From NCBI RefSeq assembly GCF_000150275.1, contig NW_002060985.1, forward strand, positions 4,914 through 68,913: DNA of 64,000 nt, written 5' to 3'. A model generated the notes under the pieces. The model saw only the letters and a list, made by a program, of their open reading frames with translations. It ran no database searches and had not been told where the DNA came from. This DNA is from Trichoplax adhaerens (lineage: Eukaryota; Placozoa; Uniplacotomia; Trichoplacea; Trichoplacidae). The position numbers were made by a program, and so were the translations under genes. Shown here piece by piece: positions 60,801 through 64,000 of the stretch (within the stretch, counting starts at the first letter, position 1; each line of letters opens with the position of its first letter).

Positions 60801-61689
60801 TTTAACCATCAGTTCTTAATGTATTATGATTTTTATTGTAAGTAGCCTGACAGCGCATTTTCTATCACAGTCAGGATATTTATCAATTTCTCCCAGTATT
60901 TTTTTTAATTCAGAATGAAAAATTTCATTCATATTGCTGATTATCATGCAAAAATGCTCAAGTTGACTTGATAGTTATCGCAAATGGTTATTAGCAAAGT
61001 ATCATCGTCGATTATTTTATTTAAATTCTCCATCAGAATATTTTAAAAACTTGTCAATGCTAAAAAATTTTTCTTTATAATTACAATTTTTCTATGATTA
61101 GTTTTCAGTTTACAGTACATCAATAGGCCATAATTTGTAAGTAAAGTGCATTAAAAGCTGTATAACTCGGCACGATATCAACCATTACAATTTATTGCTA
61201 CTTAACGATTGATAATTCAATTAAAGTTTCACAAGAAAATGTCAATATTCAGGCTACATCACAATAAACTTCCGATGAAATTATCATCTATTGTTCGCTT
61301 TAGGTATAACAGTTCTATAAATGTAAACTACATATGTTGGTATCTAACAAATGTATATTTCCTCAATCTAGTCGAAAACAATAACTAATGTATTCTACAT
61401 CAATTTATCAATTAAGTTAATTAATCAATCAAGGATGCAAGTACAATAATTAATATAACATGCCATATTCTAATAAATAAAAATATGAGACTTGGATAAT
61501 TTTATGTTTTTGTATACAACGTTAGTTTCTTACGGACGATGTCCAGATAGAGCTTATTTTCGAATTAAAATCAGTATTCAAAATATTCAGAGATTACCAA
61601 TAATGGAGAGAGCATAGTTACTTGCTTATTAATCTATCCCAAATATCCAATCATTATGACTATCATCCATTGGATTATGCATGACTTTT
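57891..61689. other. Intergenic, no recognised gene
   Basis: AT-rich unique DNA. The frames at 58659-58856 (+) and 59520-59729 (-) have no domain or splice support. Confidence 0.45.
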
Positions 61690-61840
61690 AGCGATTTCTA
61701 TCGTTGCTGTGCTAAGCAAGTAGTATTTCAGTAATTCCCTCTGGTATGTTGTTTGATCTTTTTAATCCTGGTTTGTTAGCTATTTCAATCGTTCTAGTAT
61801 TAAGTAATCAATATTTCAGTAATTATCTATGGTGCGGAAT
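61690..61840. repeat. Short two-copy repeat, ~90 bp
   Basis: TTTCTATCGTTGCTGTGCTAAGCAAG.AGTATTTCAGTAATT and TTTCAATCGTTCTAGTATTAAGTAA.CAATATTTCAGTAATT are diverged copies about 95 bp apart. Confidence 0.55.
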
Positions 61841-64000
61841 ATATTGATGAAAATGGCATTGGATAAGAGCTGTATTATGAGGAGAAATGGAGAACATCAG
61901 CAACATACTACACGAGTACATGTGTATATATACTGTATATATAATTACTATAATTGTGCAGAAGATATTGACTACTAATTAATTATGATGTCGCAATAGC
62001 GTGAAATGGCTAAAAATTATTAAGTTACCTCCTGGACTAATACTATTAAGATGAATAGATAGAGCAATGTTAATTATAATTATCGCTGGATCTTATGATT
62101 TAAGACAAGAGAGCAATCACTAAATTAACAGCTACCGTACCTAGACACTAAATTTGCTATTTTGCAAATAGAACTTAATTTAATTTTAATGAATAATTTC
62201 ATTCCCTATCTAGAAACGGTTGTAATTATCACATTGCGAACAAATCTTATTTTACAACGGAATGATGACCTTACAACAGAATAAATACATTTACATTTTC
62301 CAATTAATCTATTCAGCGTTAGCGCTATGAATGCCTTGAAAGAGAAAATTTTGTAGTTACAACGGCAGTTCGGAAGCAATCTAATGACAAATAATGAACC
62401 TCGATGAAGTAATTACAGCATCTTCCATTTAGCTACAATCAAGAAAATCTCTAATTAGCTTGACATATTGACTAATAGTCTATGCGAAGTTTTGTCAATA
62501 ATTTCCTGCTCTATTTCTCTTCAGTTAAACTAGAACGATATCCGTTCCTTCTTAAGTAATGACAGACTCACTATCGCTTGGTGCGCAATACGCGCGTAGC
62601 CATATTAGCCTATTACAAGGATAACATATTTTGACAGTAAAATGAAAAATGAAATAAAGCATGATGTGATGTAGCATAGCTGGGTCAATTTTGAGCTAGT
62701 AGATTGCAAACCTTAGAGGTTAATAAATTAAAAAGGTTCATCACAACACGTCTACATGTATGTAAATACTGCAACTGGAGGGTAATGTTAGAAATGATAT
62801 TCATTGGATATAAACTAGCTCGATTTGAAGCATTATACCGTATCAGTGAATAAAGTTATACCCTAAAGCAGTGGAATACCTACTTTAATAGCAATTGCAA
62901 TCACTTTTATTATCGGAGCAAATTAGAATGATGAACAAGATTCAACTTATATAATATCGGCATTATAAACAGGTCATAAGATGACGATCAAATGGGCTTG
63001 GATTTTATTTGATCATCAATAGGATTGACAACCCCATTGCAGATCTGGCTTCCACACAACATATACTTGAAGATTGAGAGGCAAGACAACCAGTGGCTCG
63101 ATATGAAAGCTGATTCACAATTTGAAGCGTGTTGATGCTATTTTTTTAAACCCAGCCTATGGAAATTGGTTAATCCTAATGGAAGACAGAGAGGCTTTAA
63201 AATCAAAATTAGTTTGACGCCTGTTCACGGTTCCACTTTGACTCGAATTGATGCTTTTCGGATCCTCATTAGTGAGGATAGAGCTGGACATTGAGTAGAA
63301 TTATTGAGTATTGTACAGTCCATTACATCAAAACTACATCAGCCTTGTGCAGGGATCTCTACAAACTGAAATCGAAATAAGAGATGCCCTTCTTTTCAGA
63401 CCGTTCATCGCTGGCATCTTTTCAAAAGTTCAAGAAATGTAGCCTTCATTAGACCGCTATTTCGTAGGTGTGGCGAGCCCTATAGGCGTATATACTAGTC
63501 GAGAATTGTTCAGCGATAGCCCTTCAATTAGGCCATTCAATTTTGAAGGCATTTACTTTGAATTTAGCTAAAATTTCACGAATACAGATGACGATAACTC
63601 TGATTAATTGGCACTAGATGCTTTTTTTCCCCCACTTTTACCGCATTATAATTGAGTTATTTGATTTCTTTCAAATTTCGAATACAAACCAACAGTCACT
63701 ACTACGTGTACGGTCGGCTCCACCAGTATACAAGTCACGCTGAAATAATAGTCTTCCATACTACCAGAGGATGTCCCAACTCCGAAGAGATCCGTACATC
63801 CAGACGTCCAGACTTTCTTATTCTTAGTAACCTGTTTGAGTTTATTTCCATACTGATACATAGACTGTTTTCAACTATTTGTGATGTCTAGTCTACACGT
63901 TCAATCGTAGCAGTAGCATACTGTACACAGTATACTGTCCAATACAATACCGACAGTGCCTCATAGTTTGTCCAGTAAGCTTTCTACGATTAGCTAACCC
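61841..64000. other. Intergenic to window end, no recognised gene
   Basis: Overlapping open frames at 63646-63891 on opposite strands cannot both be real, and neither shows a domain. The last ~100 bp contain several short palindromic TACTGTACACAGTA-like motifs. Confidence 0.4.

Overview
The window looks like nuclear DNA of a small-genome animal. It is AT-rich, genes have short introns (about 80-450 bp) with GT..AG borders, and the protein domains (Roc-COR plus CARD, SRCR, EGF, R3H-SUZ, Golgi GT10 fucosyltransferases) form a metazoan set. A placozoan (Trichoplax/Hoilungia type) would fit the gene content, intron size and composition, but that is inference; no species-specific marker was recognised. 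There are no bacterial features, CRISPR arrays, rRNAs or recognisable tRNAs.

Layout. 1-1838: satellite-like tandem array (~523/539 bp units). 2339-5448 (+): a four-exon gene encoding a Roc-COR GTPase-like protein with a zinc ribbon and a C-terminal CARD, a plausible innate-immune or cell-death adaptor. 8807-10200 (+): a piggyBac transposase broken by stops and frameshifts. 10640-11425 (+): remains of an SRCR/EGF receptor-like gene. 11.4-19.6 kb: mostly non-coding, with a chain of unrelated diverged tandem repeats. 19788-22750 (+) and 28402-30840 (+): two paralogous type II membrane alpha-fucosyltransferases (GT10) with very long charged or basic stems. 34883-39678 (-): an eleven-exon R3H/SUZ-domain RNA-binding protein gene (R3HDM1/2, ARPP21, Encore family) with a Gln/Asn/Pro-rich tail. 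40-64 kb: no gene I can support; several private tandem arrays and one 46-bp inverted repeat.

The genes do not form an operon-like unit. The two fucosyltransferases are a local duplication in the same orientation. The CARD gene and the SRCR/EGF remnant are both of defence-associated type, but their adjacency may be chance.

The most unusual items are the Roc-COR-CARD architecture with substitutions in two nucleotide-binding motifs, the extreme length and contrasting composition of the two fucosyltransferase stems, two places where the otherwise well-supported R3H gene does not join in frame, and the density of unrelated low-copy tandem arrays in the intergenic DNA.
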